Notes: generated by a model from the letters alone, not told the origin. 64,000 nt of DNA from Anagrus nilaparvatae (GCA_022575985.1 JAKSXM010000007.1:36272501-36336500), one strand, 5' to 3'. Counted from the stretch's first letter, positions 35,970-49,119 are shown. Numbers and translations are program-made.

Positions 35970-38280
35970 AGCAAAAAGAAGCTCTAGAGAAAAGTAAGAG
36001 AGGGAATGGCGACTCGACCTGAGCGGTGCGAAAAGCATTCAGCCTCCAAAAAAAAGACTAAGTAATAAATGTTTTATTAAATAATTAAAAAAAAGTATTT
36101 TTGTTAATAATTGTAAAAGGATTAAGGCTGTGAATTTTAAAATTTGCTAAAGAGTCCAATTGGGGTAAATATTATTTTTTGTATTAATGTAATTTATGTA
36201 AATTAAGTAAGCACATGTTTAGTTAGTAAAATTATATTTGTCTTGTATTAAAAAAGCAAAGTTTAATGATTGAGTATGAGTATTAATTAAAATAGTTATG
36301 TAAATGAATAATTAACTAATTATATATGTATTATGTAGCTGTTTAAATGCATTTTACTGGAATTTATGGTCATCTCTCAAGTTAACCTCAAAAGATAAAA
36401 TACTCTGCTTTGGACTTTAACTCCAACGTCGTTTAGCAATCAACATCACCATAGGTTCATTATTCAATGAAGCCTCATCTTGAAGGAAAGATTTTCATTA
36501 AGAAAAAAGGAGTCTTGGCCACCTCCACTCTTCAAGAAGTATAATTTTGTTTGTCATCGAGGAAAAATTGTCATTGGTGAATGGTACATAGGAGTTAAAA
36601 GAAACTAAGTTGAGTATTTATTTATAAGGTTTTTTATATCAAGAGGTTATACTATTGTATTTATTGTAAAAACACCATTTAAAACATTTGTTGGTATCGA
36701 TGAATGACTTGTGAACAATTAAAGAGCAATGCTTTGATCGATCAAGTGTTCGCTTATCATATTCACATAAACTAAAGAAATATTATAGTTAAGAAATACA
36801 TATATAGAATTAAAATAATTAGACAAAGGATAAGAGATTGTAGCTGAATAAAATAGTTTATATAGAATCAATTAAGTATATGAGTGGTTGTGAGTGGTTG
36901 ACGTACTATCTCAATAACTTAGATTTTTTTTGTTTCTTAGTTGTTATTGAAGAAAGTTATTAAATAATTAACAGACACAATTGATTAGGGCAATTTTGTT
37001 CACTATAAAATTTTATATATTAAAATAAAATAAAAAACAAATAAGAACTTGTACGTTGTATGTATATATGGGGAAATTATTAAAGGATTAGTATTAAAGA
37101 TTATAATCATTGACTAGTCATCTGATTAAAGAAAACTTCTATTATATTTTATAGGGGGGATTAATTTTATGTTAAATTTTTTAATGATAAGATATTTTTG
37201 ATTTAAAAAAGAAAGAATAGTAAAGCAAATAAAAATTTAAATTACTTTGCAAAGAAATAATATTGTGTGTTGTTTTTTGTTGTTTATTATTAAAGATATA
37301 TTAATAATTCAATTAATACATTAAACCTATCATATTTTAAATTTTTCTAGAATATTAATTTTTATACATTTTTACTGAATTAAATAATATAAAAATATAC
37401 TCATTGCTTAACTTCTATACAAAATCTCGCGACCCAAGATAAAGAAGAAATCTACAAATCTTCTTTACCATAATATTGACCGGGAAATTTAAAAATTTAA
37501 AATTGATTCTTACAAACTCTTTAAGTAAAATAGAATAGATTCACTAGTAGAATATTATAAAATTCATTCACTTTTAATGGATGCCCCAATTATTATGTAC
37601 CCTGTATTATAACTAGATACCATCAATAACGGGTAGAGCAAAGCTGATCATGTTAAAAAAAAATTAAAAAAAGAGTTTATGTAAATTTTTAATTTTGAGA
37701 TTTTAAAAGTTTTGATTTGATTGAGTTCAATAATAATGTTTAAATAAGACGTAAAAAAAATGTTAAGCATTGTCAGAATTTTAAAGTATTGGCCAAAAAG
37801 GACACCAAAAATTTGCCCCTTATTTTTTAACCTTGTTATTTGTGGGGGCCTTATTTGTTTGCTAAAAAGATTTCAACCAAACTTTTGTTTGCGTAACTTT
37901 GTTATTACGTGCTTTTTCCATAATTCATAAAAGAAAAAAATTTTTTTTTGCATTCTAATACCCCTCAATTCACTTAATTACCAAATTAATATTATACTCA
38001 AGTCAGAATGGGGTGTAAGGGTTTCCGAATTTGACAACCAGAATTAGATTAATTTTTAAATTATCTCAAAAATTGCAATTTTAGACAAAAATGGGTTTTA
38101 TATATAATTTCTAAAAGTTTTTTTCTAAAAATTCTTTATTTGTCCTTCAGAATTATTTGTTTGTAAAATATTTTATCTTTTGAAATTTTTATTTTAAATT
38201 CTCTTTTTTACAGTCAGTAAACTGAATGCCCATTTTTGTCCCAAAATGATCAATTTTCAATTTGCTGCAAAAATCGTAGC
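35970..38280. other. Gene-free AT-rich stretch
   Basis: More than 2 kb with no reading frame, RNA gene or repeat structure that I can support. Confidence 0.45.
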
Positions 38281-38285
38281 TTTAA

Positions 38286-38690
38286 CATTGAACATGTTTA
38301 TAAAGAGGGGTAACCTGTGAATCTGAAAATCAAGTTGGGTCAAATGTGTTTGATTTATGGGATGGAGGCCCAATGGTACTTGGATAAATTTCAATTTAAG
38401 CACTTAGAGTACTCCGGAGTTAGGGACTTAAAATAATTTCTATTTAGGGACTAAGAATAATTTAATTTTTAGAGACTTAGAAAAATTCAAGTTTAGGGAC
38501 ATAAAATAATCCGGGTTTAGAAACTTCTAATAATTCGAGTTGAAGGATATTTTCGATTTAAGGACTTAAAATAATACAGGTTTACAGAATCAAAATAATT
38601 TGGGTTTAGAATCTTAACAACTAGTAAAGGTGATAATTAAAAATTATAAGAATAGCGATTTTATTGTAATGTTGCTTATCATTTATGCAT
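38286..38690 (+). repeat. Repeat family B, copy 4
   Basis: Starts GAACATGTTTATAAAGAGG and contains many GGGACTTAGAATAATT-type phrases. The right terminal inverted repeat is not recognisable, so it is probably truncated. Confidence 0.55.
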
Positions 38691-38934
38691 TAAAACTATT
38701 CCTTTTTAGAGTTTTAGTTTTCACGTCCTATAATTAGTCTTATAGCCCAGTTAGAGCTTGTAATTATTGAATCCCAATATTTTCTTACCCTTTCTTTTAA
38801 AAAGGCAGTTAATTAGATAATTTTAGCTCTGCTTCCAAAATATTGCAAAAGAAACCTTAAAATAGGGTAGTTTTTGCTGATTTCATGTTCTCTACTTCTC
38901 AGCCACTTTATACCCCAGATTGAGTATTTCCTCA

Positions 38935-39235
38935 ATGAGGAACCATTGTGTTGGGTCAAATTTTGGTTTTTGATTTCTTGGAATATAAGCACGTTTTGAG
39001 ACCTCAGGAAGCTAAAAAACTGGTTTTAAAAAAAGTCTGTCTGTGTGTGTGTGTGTGTGTAGCCAGTGATATTTCACAAACGTTATTTTTTTTTTCAAAA
39101 ATTTTTATCAAAACATCTGAAACTATACTTTTTTTTTTTTAATTTGGATGTAATACCTCATTTATTTCCATGAAAGTACTTATATTCGAAAGTATAATTT
39201 TTACTCGATTTTGGTTTTTTTTTTGGTTTTTGGTT
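38935..39235 (-). repeat. Dispersed repeat family A, copy 3, inverted, with (TG)n
   Basis: Reverse complement of the 3' part of copy 2: GAGGAACCATTGTG, AAGCACGTTTTGAGACC, then (TG)n at about 39043-39060 and GTACTTATATTCGAAAGTAT. Confidence 0.6.
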
Positions 39236-39429
39236 TTAAAATTAATTTAGTATTCGTAGATAGGCTCTTGGGCGTTAAATGTTTAATTCAATAAAATTCG
39301 GATTAATAAATAAATAATAAAAGTCGCAAAGAATTATAAAAAAGCTAAAGCTTTTTTATTTTCGAGACGATCACATATTTATTGAGTATTTTGGATTCCA
39401 CACCCTCTTAAATTGAAAACTATTATTTA

Positions 39430-40360
39430 TTATCACATACCAAGGCAATATAAGCATGTAGAGGCATCGGAATAACCTGGGGACCAATTTCCTTCATAAA
39501 TTGGACAATTTAAAGCCTTTGTTGTTTTTTAACCTAATGAACTTTTAAAGCACGATTTCATTTATGTATTGCATACATAGGGTGATAGTGCCTAATCATC
39601 TATGTATTACATACATTGGGGGATCGTGCCTAAAAAATAAATTTCAATTAATTTAGTTATTTTAGGTCATTAACCACATTTTGGATGTATTAAATTCAAA
39701 ACCAATTCAATTTTCACCATTTTTATCATTTTTTCATTTTTTTTTTGAAACCTGAAATCAATTTTTTGGATATTTCTCTGCAAGGACTTGCTGAAATTAC
39801 TTGAAATTAAAAACCCTGCAACTCGATCTGATTTCAAATAATTTGGTCTAAGGGATTTTTAATTCATCGAGTAGGTTCTGAGATCTTGAGGATATACTTT
39901 CTCGAACATACATCCCTACACCAAGCATTTACAGGAATCAGAATGACTTGGAGACCAAATTTCTCTACAAATTCGACAATTTAGAAACTTTTCCGTTTTT
40001 TGACCTGACAAACTTATAAGGCACGATTTCATCTATGTATTGCATGCATAGGGTGATCGTGCCTAATTATATAAGTATCTTGTGTTATTTTGCATTCCTA
40101 TGATATTTAATCGATGCAAATTTTATATAAAAGCTATGATATTAATTGCGCAGTTGACATTTAGAAGGTTTTTCACCTCTGTGTAGCGAAAATACAAGAA
40201 TAAACATGCTTTTAAAAATACCGGATTGGGCCCAAAAACTATAGGTTCCATCAACTCGATAAAAAAAACCCAGTTTTAAAAAATGAAAGTAATCCAATGA
40301 ATCGTTGTTGAGATATCGTGCCCACAAGGTGTCGATTTTTGTATCCATTAAGGTAGAGCT
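39430..40360 (+). repeat. Direct repeat pair with GGCACGAT...ATCGTGCC hairpins
   Basis: Blocks at about 39450-39640 and 39925-40070 share GACAATTTA, AACTTATAAGGCACGATTTC, ATGTATTGCATACATAGGG and ATCGTGCCTAA. Each ends in a short palindrome, GGCACGAT...ATCGTGCC, around ATGTATTGCATACAT. This is non-coding and may be a MITE-like unit inserted twice or a tandem remnant. The downstream 40140-40350 block has a minus-strand frame of no recognised identity. Confidence 0.55.
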
Positions 40361-40799
40361 TCGCTCTATTATTATATATTTACATATCGTTTATTTAGTA
40401 TATAATTATATATTCTAAATGACGCTGCTCCTTGTAAGTATACCTGAAGATAGTTTTCAAAATTATCGTTTATTAAATACTGTTTAAGTGGGACTCTGAC
40501 TTAAAATTTTCATATCTTGCATACAAGTATCGAAAATAAAAATTTTTTCTTGCCAAAAAAGAACGAAATTAATTTAGAGTTGAAAAACCCCAGGAAAAAA
40601 TGTATTTTTTTTTTCTTTTTAGCTATTTTTAGGCGTCTTCTAGGGAAAAAAATTTCAACTCCAAACCATGTTTAAGAAAATTTAAAAAATTTTAAGCTTA
40701 TTTATCCAATAAGCACCTTTTCGAAGTTAAAGTGTTCTTGAAGAGTGCGTGAATGTCGGTTCTTCAAGTGAACGTGAAGAACTCTTCAGGATCGAGATG
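40361..40799. other. Gene-free stretch
   Basis: AT-rich. The phrase GGGACTCTGACTT recurs at about 52495, suggesting shared dispersed repeat content. Confidence 0.35.
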
Positions 40800-41700
40800 A
40801 TAATTAAACAAAAAATTAACTTTTAGCTTTACAGGGGTGTTTTTTTAGACAAGAAAAACGAATTTCCGGAAGAAAATATTTGTTTTTCGATTCAAAATAT
40901 TTTCCGATTTTCCAAAATGGCAGACCGAAAAAATTTTTAAAATAAACTTTTAACTTTACAAGGGGGTTTTATAGGGCAAAAAAAATGAATTTGCGGTGGA
41001 AATTATTTATTTTTCAACACCAAATATTTTCCGTTTTTCCAAGACGGCGGAACGAAAAACTTAAAAAAATGAACTTTTAGCTTTTCAAGGGGAAGAAAAA
41101 TGAATTTACGGTGGAAAATATTTATTTTTCTACCTAAAAAATTTTCCGTTTTTCCAAGGTGGTGGAAATAAAAACTTTAAAAAAATGAATTTTAGCTTTT
41201 CAACGGGGTTTTTTAGGGCAAGAAAAATAAATTTTAGATGAAAAATATTTATTTTTCAACCCAAAATATTTTCCAATTTTCCAAGATGTTGAACCGAAAA
41301 ACTTAAAAAATGAATTATTAACTTTACAAAGGGGTTTCTGAGGACAAGAAAAATGAATTCTTTAATGAAAAGCTAAAAGTTCATTTTTTTCAGTTTCCTG
41401 TCCGCCCTCTTGGAAAATCGGGAAATATTCTATGTTTGAAAAATAAATATTTTCCACCGAAATTTCATTTTTCTTGCCCTAAAAAAACCCCCTTGTAAAG
41501 TTAAGAATTTATTTTTTTTAATTTTTTGGTCCGCTATCTTGGAAAATTGGAAAATATGCTGGGGTGAAAAAATAAAAAATTTCATTTATAAAAATGTGTT
41601 ACTCAACCTCTAAAACCGTCTGTTATGTATAAAATTCCTTTTTTCATGCTTTTGGTCCGCCATCTTGGAAAATCGGAAAATATATTAGAGTCAAAAATGA
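40800..41700. repeat. Satellite of about 120-125-bp units, four direct then three inverted
   Basis: Plus-strand units have TTTTCCAAGATGG(C)GGACC-like cores at about 40914, 41040, 41156 and 41282, with AGCTTTTCAAGGGG and GGGCAAGAAAAATGAATTT. From about 41370 the units run in reverse, with CTTGGAAAATCGG at about 41410, 41537 and 41655. This is the same unit as in the P-like element intron, so the block is a large imperfect palindrome. Confidence 0.8.
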
Positions 41701-42000
41701 AAGTTTTCTTTAAACTCATGGTCAGCTCCCCGCGGAGCTGAGTCAACTAATTTTACATCAGTTAAAAGAATGTTATTAAGTTTATCAGTATTGAAAACAA
41801 GTCTTTCAGCGCCGTGTTTTTGTTTATATTATTATTCATTCTTATTAAAATAAAGAAATGGAATTTCCTGAAAAGTATTTATTTTAGTATTAATTATTAT
41901 TTTCAAATATGCATTTTACTGGATATGCATAATTTACTCTGCATATAATTTCGAAAATTATTATCTGTAACATATAGTACTTAAAATTTTTTTTATTAAA
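41701..42000. other. Gene-free stretch
   Basis: AT-rich. A CTCCGCGGAG palindrome lies at about 41728. No gene recognised. Confidence 0.35.
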
Positions 42001-42006
42001 TCGAAG

Positions 42007-42079
42007 TGTCCTCTTAGCACAATGGATAATATCGCTGCCTTTGGAAGTCACGGACCTCGGTTCAATCCCAGTCGGAGTC
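42007..42079 (+). tRNA. tRNA-like sequence, probably a pseudogene or SINE head
   Basis: The text resembles an arginine-type tRNA at the 5' half (GTCCTCTTAGCACAATGGAT, with an A-box-like TAGCACAATGG) and has a B-box-like GGTTCAATCCC near the end. Stem pairing of the anticodon and T arms is poor, so I do not assign an anticodon. The antisense frame (GIEPRSVTSKGSDIIHC) is the usual shadow of tRNA-like DNA. Confidence 0.4.
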
Positions 42080-43320
42080 AAAATTTTTCATCGGTTTTTT
42101 TTATCAGATTTTTTAACTTAAAAAAAAATAAACAAGTTATTAATAAAAATATAATTGCTTATATATAAAAAAAAATAAAAAAAAAAAAATAAATAAATAA
42201 ATTAAAAAAAAAAGTTTTTTTAAATTCCATTAGTAGGGGCCTGATGGTTAGCACCTAGCTTGCCTAATGGATACTTCGGCACTGCTTCGTTTAAAAAGTA
42301 TTAATTTTGAGCTCTTCTGAGCTCCTCGTTCTTATTAAATAGCCCAACTATTCCAGAAACGTTCAAAAATTATGAGTAAATGAAGACTATTAAAATTTTT
42401 TGATGAATCTGATTCTGTAGAAAATATACGCCTGGGCCACTATTTGATCTTTCTGACGGCTGATAATTAAAATAATATTCTGCTCTTAAAATGCATATTA
42501 TTCTATTGAGTACGGTCCTTTCTCTCGTAAAGAAAATTGTAGCCATGAAACAGCGATTTTTAAAAATTTAGGCCTGGGTTGAATAGAAAATAAGTAAAAA
42601 TTTTGCATAAAATCTAATAATTAATATAAAAACCATTTTTATAATTAAAATAATAAAGGTACCACGAATCGTCTCCGTTTGTCATGCAAGTGGGCGTTTT
42701 TCTCCAATGGTTTTTCGCGCCACTGTTAACCGGAATAGGTTGCATGATTCCTCAAAAATAACGGTCCTTAACCTAGAGACCCATACCCTTAAAAAATGGA
42801 GGATCAAGGAATATGTAAATATTCCCTGGTTATTAGCAAAGTGCACCTTCCTACATATATTCCATCCCTTAAAAATTTCCTTCTAATCCTACAGCTTCAC
42901 TTCACCGATGGCAACGACGTTACTGTGTAATGTTCACCGGTTGTAAAGAGTCTAATATTCAAAAGTATAGTCGTTGCTACACTTCCCACATGCTTATCCA
43001 CCTTGAATTATCCTCCAATAAAAAGGAAAAAGTAGTATATATCTAAAATATATATATCGACTTCCGAGGAGATAAAAAGCAAAATATTGTTAGAGTAAGA
43101 AAGGAGGGAAATTCGTCACACAGTCTAAGGTTAATAAATAAATAGCTGTAGAGTATTTATTTAAATGAAAATTAAGAAATTAATAGTTTATTAATTAAAA
43201 ATATTACGGCGTCCGATAGGACGCGCGACTAAGTTAAGTAACTTAGAAGCACTAATATACAGGAAATTGAGGTTTCTCTCTCTAATTTTGACAAATCTTC
43301 CAAGCGAGAATATCGAATAT
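42080..43320. other. Gene-free stretch
   Basis: A-rich tract at 42120-42215, then ordinary AT-rich DNA. No gene or repeat with clear ends. Confidence 0.4.
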
Positions 43321-43324
43321 GTCG

Positions 43325-43410
43325 AATGGTCGAATTTCGATTTTTTTATCGAATTTCGATGTTTTTTATCGAATTTCGATGTTTTTTTATCGAATTTCGA
43401 TTTTTTGTTG
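43325..43410. repeat. Short tandem repeat, about 24-bp unit
   Basis: Three to four copies of TCGAATTTCGATTTTTTTA-type unit (ATCGAATTTCGATG). Confidence 0.75.
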
Positions 43411-43759
43411 AAGAAAAAAAAATAATAAGATAATATAAGTAAGATGAAGAAAAAAAAATAATAAGATAAATTTATTAAAAAAATAATAAGATAAATTTAT
43501 TAAAAAAATATAAGTAAGAATAAGTAAAAAAGAAATAAAAGATAAAAGAAAAGATATTTTTATTATATTTTTATATATATACGATACACTACTTCTGCAC
43601 TCGTAACGTACATAAATAAATGTTATGGAGTAATATTTTTATTATTAAAAGGTTAATGGAGTATTGTTATGGATATGTTATGGATATGTTATGGATATAA
43701 AAATTATTATATTTACTTCTGCACTGGTATCGTTATCGTATAAATAAAAAGAAATTCAA
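43411..43759. other. Low-complexity AT-rich stretch
   Basis: Duplicated AATAATAAGATAAATTTATT blocks and three TATGGATATGT words. No gene. Confidence 0.45.
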
Positions 43760-45938
43760 CTATAAAGGATTCAAAAATATAACCTAAGTATCATGAAAAT
43801 CCATTGCTGGAGCAGTGTTTATTCCATTGATAATGGTTTATTCTTATGATGAATGTTTAAAAAGTTTAAAAACTCATTAATTGCAGAAAACAAGTAATCA
43901 ATATCTATAAGGTTAACAAGACTCATATCGTATAATAGCTAATTCCTTTTGAACATTGATCGTAAGAACAAAGACTACTCCAGTAATGGATTTCTTGATA
44001 GTTAAGTAATATTTTTATTTTTTAAATGATGAAATAACTATCTCTTTTTTTTTAGGTATATGTCTAGCATGCAAATCAGTCAGCAATAAATAAAAAAAGT
44101 AAATAATTAAATGAACAATTTTTTTCTTTTAAGTTTTTAGCTTTTAACTAAGGGTTTCAAAAATATAATTCAGTTCGGCTTTACATTTACAGTCTCATGT
44201 GTATCAAAAAATCCATGACTCGTCACTCGTGTTGTGTTTGTTCTTACAATGAATGTTCTGCAGTTTAAAAACTCATTAATTGCAGCAAAACAAGTAATAA
44301 GTATCTTAGACAGACAAGAAACATTTGGTGTATAATAGCCAAATAAATAACCATCTCTTTTTTTTATATGTGTCCAGCATGCATCTGTCAGTTATAGCAG
44401 AAAAAAGCACATAATAAAATAAAAAAATAAATGAAAAATTTTTTCTTTTAGGTTAGAGTTTTTAATTCAGGCTTTCAAGCATATAATATAGTTCGGCTTT
44501 ATATTAACATTCTCATGTGTTACTTAAGTTTCAAGAAATCCATTGCTGGAGCAGTGTTCATTCTTACGATGAATGTTCTGCAGTTTAAGAACTCATTAAT
44601 TGCAGAAAACAAGTAATCAATATCTAAGATTGACAAGAATTATATGGTGTAATAGCTGATTCCTTTTGAAACCAGAACATTGATCGTAAGAACAAAGCGA
44701 CTACTCCAGTATTGGATTTCTTGATAAGTTAAGTAAAACTTGAATAAAAAATATTATTCGCATTCATTCATTTTTTTTTTTAAATAATAAAAAAGCTATC
44801 TCTTTTTTTTCATATGTCTGGCATGCATCTTTCTATTAAAGTAGACAACAATACATAATAAAATAAAATAAATAAATAAACAATTTTTTCTTATAAGTTT
44901 TTAAATTTTAACTAAGGGATTCAAAAATATAATTCAGTTCGTCATATTCGCAGTCTCATGTATTACCTAAGTATCAAGAAATCCATGTGTTTGTTCTTAC
45001 AATCAATGTTCTGGTGTTCAAAAGGAATTAGCTATTACACCAAATGTTTCTTGTCTGTCTATAAAATTAATTGCAGCAAAACAAGTAATAAGTATCTGCG
45101 AGACAGACAAGAAACATTTGGTGTAATAGCTAACTCCTTTTGAACTCCAGAACATTGATCAGAAGAACAAATACTATACGAGTCATGGGCTTCTTGATAC
45201 TTAAGTAACACATGTGACTGTAAATATAAAGCAAAACTGAATTATATTTTTGGATACTTTAATTATAAACTAAAAACTTAAAAGACAAAAATTCTTAATT
45301 TATTTATTTATTTTCTTTAAATATATAATGAAATAACCATCTCTTTTTTTTATATGTCTAGCATGCATCTATCAGTTATAGCAGAAAAAAGCACATAAAA
45401 AAAATAAATAAATAAATGAAAAGTTTTTTTCTTTTAGGTTTGAGTTTTTAATTCAGGCTTTCAAAGGTATAATTCAGTTCGGCTTTATATTTACATTCTC
45501 ATGTACTACTTAAGTATCAAGAAATCCATTGCTGGAGCACTGTTAATTCTTACGATGAATGTCCTGCAGTTTAAAAACTCATTAATTTCAGCCAAACAAG
45601 TAATAAGTATCTAAGGCAGACAAGAAACATTTGGTGCAATAGCTAATTCCTTTCGAACTCCAGAACATTGATGGTAAGAACAAACTCTACACGAGTCATG
45701 GACTTCCTGATACTTAAGTAATACATGAGAATGTAAATATAAAGCTGAACTCCAAACTAAAAACTTAAAAGACAAAAATTCTTAATTTATTTATTTATTT
45801 TCTTTAAATAATGAAAGAACCATCTTTTTTTTTATGTGTCTAGCATGCATCTTTCTTTTAAAGCCGACAACCATACATAAAAAAAATAAATAAACAATTT
45901 TTTTCTTTTAAGTTTTTAACTTTTAATTAAGTTTTTAA
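43760..45938. repeat. Array of about five foldback units
   Basis: Each unit has an arm with ATCCATTGCTGGAGCAGTGT and CTTACGATGAATGTTCTGCA, a middle with AACTCATTAATTGCAG and AACAAGTAATAAGTATC, and an inverted arm with AGAACATTGATCGTAAGAAC and ATGGATTTCTTGATA. Units begin near 43790, 44195, 44520, 44960 and 45500 and differ in spacing and by small deletions. Separators contain CATGCATCT and AAAAACTTAAAAGACAAAAA. Non-coding. Confidence 0.75.
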
Positions 45939-48900
45939 CTGCAATTAATGAGTTTTTGAACGGCAGAACATTAATCGTAAGAATAAACACTGCTCCAGCA
46001 ATGGGTTTCATGATACTTAAGTAATACATGAGACTATAAATGTAAAGCCGAACTGAATAATATTTTTGAATGCTTTAATTACAAACTAAAAACTTAAAAG
46101 ACAAAAATTTGCAATATTTTTTAAATAAGGCTAAAAATATCTAGTGGTATTTTTTTAAGAAAAGTGTTTAGTTATAAAATATTAGAGAAATTTTTAGGTA
46201 AAAAAAAAATATTTATATGATGCTTAAAAATATATTTTTTAAGAATCTTGTAGGACAGTTTTTCATTTAAGACCATTTTGGCAAATAAATATTTTTAAAA
46301 ATAAAAAGTTAAAGGGCACAAAGGGCATTTCGTTGGCCGATTCACTATATATAGAACTGGGCATATCCTTTTTTATTAAAAAACGTGTACATTTTTAGTT
46401 CTTAGGAGGGGGAGATTGCCCCCTTTCATCCCTCACTGGTATAGTTAATTTAATTTAAGTTTCGGCCCATAAATGTTGTGAGATGAAATTTTATGGCCTA
46501 AGCTAAGTAAAAATTTAATTTAAGTAAAAGTATATTTCCAAATACTTATATTTATTAAATTAATAATGTTTTTAAAACTTTAATAAATTAAAGTATAATT
46601 AAAACTAAGTTAAGTCTTGTTGTTTCCTAATTACAAACTCATCTGAATTTGAAGTTTTGGGTCCAAAAAATAAGGTTTTTATGATTAAAATTTATTTGAT
46701 TTCTTTACAATATTCCTAATTGATCTACTTTTGATATATAATTCAAGTTTCGGCCCATAAATGTTGTGAGATGAAATTTTATGGCCTAAGCTAAGTAAAA
46801 TTTTATTTCAGTAAAGTATAAATTCCTAATAAATATGTTATAACTTTTGGGCCATTAATGTTGTGAGATGAAATTATATGGCCTAAGCTAAGTAAAAATT
46901 TAATTTAAGCAAAAGTATATTTCAAAATACTGATGCTGATTAAATTAATAATGTTTTTAAAACTTTAATAAATTAAAGTATAATTAAAACTAAGTTAAGT
47001 CTTGTTGTTTCCTAATCACAAGCTCATCTGAATTTGAAGTTTTTGGGTCCAGAAAGTAAGGTTTTTATGATTAAAATTTATTTGATTTCCTTACAATATT
47101 CCTAATTGATCTACTTTTGATATATAATTCAAGTTTCGGCCCATAAATGTTGTGAGATGAAATTTTATAGCCTAAGCTAAGTAAAATTTTAATTTAAGCA
47201 AAGTATAAATTCCTAATAAATATATTATAACTTTTGGGCCATAAATGTTGTGAGATGAAATTAAATGGCCTAAGCTAAGTGAATTTTTATTTCAGCAAAA
47301 GTTTACAGTAAACAAATAATTTTTCTTATTCAGCTTTTTCACATTGAGCTCACAGGCTGTACTATAAATATAATTAGCTTATATTATAACAATTTATTAT
47401 CTTCAGAAACTGCTTAACTTGCCAGGCCCCTAAATAACCATTTTATCGGTGGAAAATTAAAATAAAATTAAAGAAATCGTTTTTATAGATTTATGCTTGA
47501 TTTAGATGTATGCAAAATAATTATTATTTGGATAAAGCTATTATGGGCCTGGCAAGTTAAGCAGTTTCTGAAGATAATAAATTGTTATAATATAAGCTAA
47601 TTATATTTATAGTACAGCCTGTGAGCTCAATGTGAAAAAGCTGAATAAGAAAAATTATTTGTTTACTGTAAACTTTTGCTGAAATAAAAATTCACTTAGC
47701 TTAGGCCATTTAATTTCATCTCACAACATTTATGGCCCAAAAGTTATAATATATTTATTAGGAATTTATACTTTGCTTAAATTAAAATTTTACTTAGCTT
47801 AGGCTATAAAATTTCATCTCACAACATTTATGGGCCGAAACTTGAATTATATATCAAAAGTAGATCAATTAGGAATATTGTAAGGAAATCAAATAAATTT
47901 TAATCATAAAAACCTTACTTTCTGGACCCAAAAACTTCAAATTCAGATGAGCTTGTGATTAGGAAACAACAAGACTTAACTTAGTTTTAATTATACTTTA
48001 ATTTATTAAAGTTTTAAAAACATTATTAATTTAATCAGCATCAGTATTTTGAAATATACTTTTGCTTAAATTAAATTTTTACTTAGCTTAGGCCATATAA
48101 TTTCATCTCACAACATTAATGGCCCAAAAGTTATAACATATTTATTAGGAATTTATACTTTACTGAAATAAAATTTTACTTAGCTTAGGCCATAAAATTT
48201 CATCTCACAACATTTATGGGCCGAAACTTGAATTATATATCAAAAGTAGATCAATTAGGAATATTGTAAAGAAATCAAATAAATTTTAATCATAAAAACC
48301 TTATTTTTTGGACCCAAAACTTCAAATTCAGATGAGTTTGTAATTAGGAAACAACAAGACTTAACTTAGTTTTAATTATACTTTAATTTATTAAAGTTTT
48401 AAAAACATTATTAATTTAATAAATATAAGTATTTGGAAATATACTTTTACTTAAATTAAATTTTTACTTAGCTTAGGCCATAAAATTTCATCTCACAACA
48501 TTTATGGGCCGAAACTTAAATTAAATTAACTATACCAGTGAGGGATGAAAGGGGGCAATCTCCCCCTCCTAAGAACTAAAAATGTACACGTTTTTTAATA
48601 AAAAAGGATATGCCCAGTTCTATATATAGTGAATCGGCCAACGAAATGCCCTTTGTGCCCTTTAACTTTTTATTTTTAAAAATATTTATTTGCCAAAATG
48701 GTCTTAAATGAAAAACTGTCCTACAAGATTCTTAAAAAATATATTTTTAAGCATCATATAAATATTTTTTTTTTACCTAAAAATTTCTCTAATATTTTAT
48801 AACTAAACACTTTTCTTAAAAAAATACCACTAGATATTTTTAGCCTTATTTAAAAAATATTGCAAATTTTTGTCTTTTAAGTTTTTAGTTTGTAATTAAA

Positions 48901-49035
48901 GCATTCAAAAATATTATTCAGTTCGGCTTTACATTTATAGTCTCATGTATTACTTAAGTATCATGAAACCCATTGCTGGAGCAGTGTTTATTCTTACGAT
49001 TAATGTTCTGCCGTTCAAAAACTCATTAATTGCAG
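45939..49035. repeat. Near-perfect palindrome, 1,491-bp arms, 115-bp spacer
   Basis: The left arm 45939-47429 and the right arm 47545-49035 are reverse complements with a constant coordinate sum (94974) at outer and inner ends, so no net indels. I found no mismatch in the stretches I compared. The outer ends are the same ATTAATGAGTTTTTGAACGG arm word used in the adjacent foldback array. Within each arm a block with GGCCCATAAATGTTGTGAGA and ATGGCCTAAGCTAAGTAAA recurs four to five times. The spacer (47430-47544) is AT-rich. No open frame of note. Confidence 0.92.
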
Positions 49036-49119
49036 AAATCAAGTAATAAGTATCTAAGGCTGAGAAGACTCGTATGGTGTAATAGCTAATTCTTTTTGAA
49101 TATAATTATAATTATAGTT
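49036..49119. repeat. Tail of the foldback unit beyond the palindrome
   Basis: Continues the array unit (AAGTAATAAGTATCTAAGGC, TGGTGTAATAGCTAATTC) until it meets the LTR-like sequence. The element below probably inserted into or truncated this unit. Confidence 0.5.

Noticed and set aside
41890..42081. 63-codon minus-strand frame
   Set aside because: It is the typical antisense reading of a tRNA-like sequence plus AT-rich flank.
43760..49035. CRISPR-like array
   Set aside because: Units are hundreds of bases long, palindromic and lack regular unique spacers; the genome is eukaryotic.
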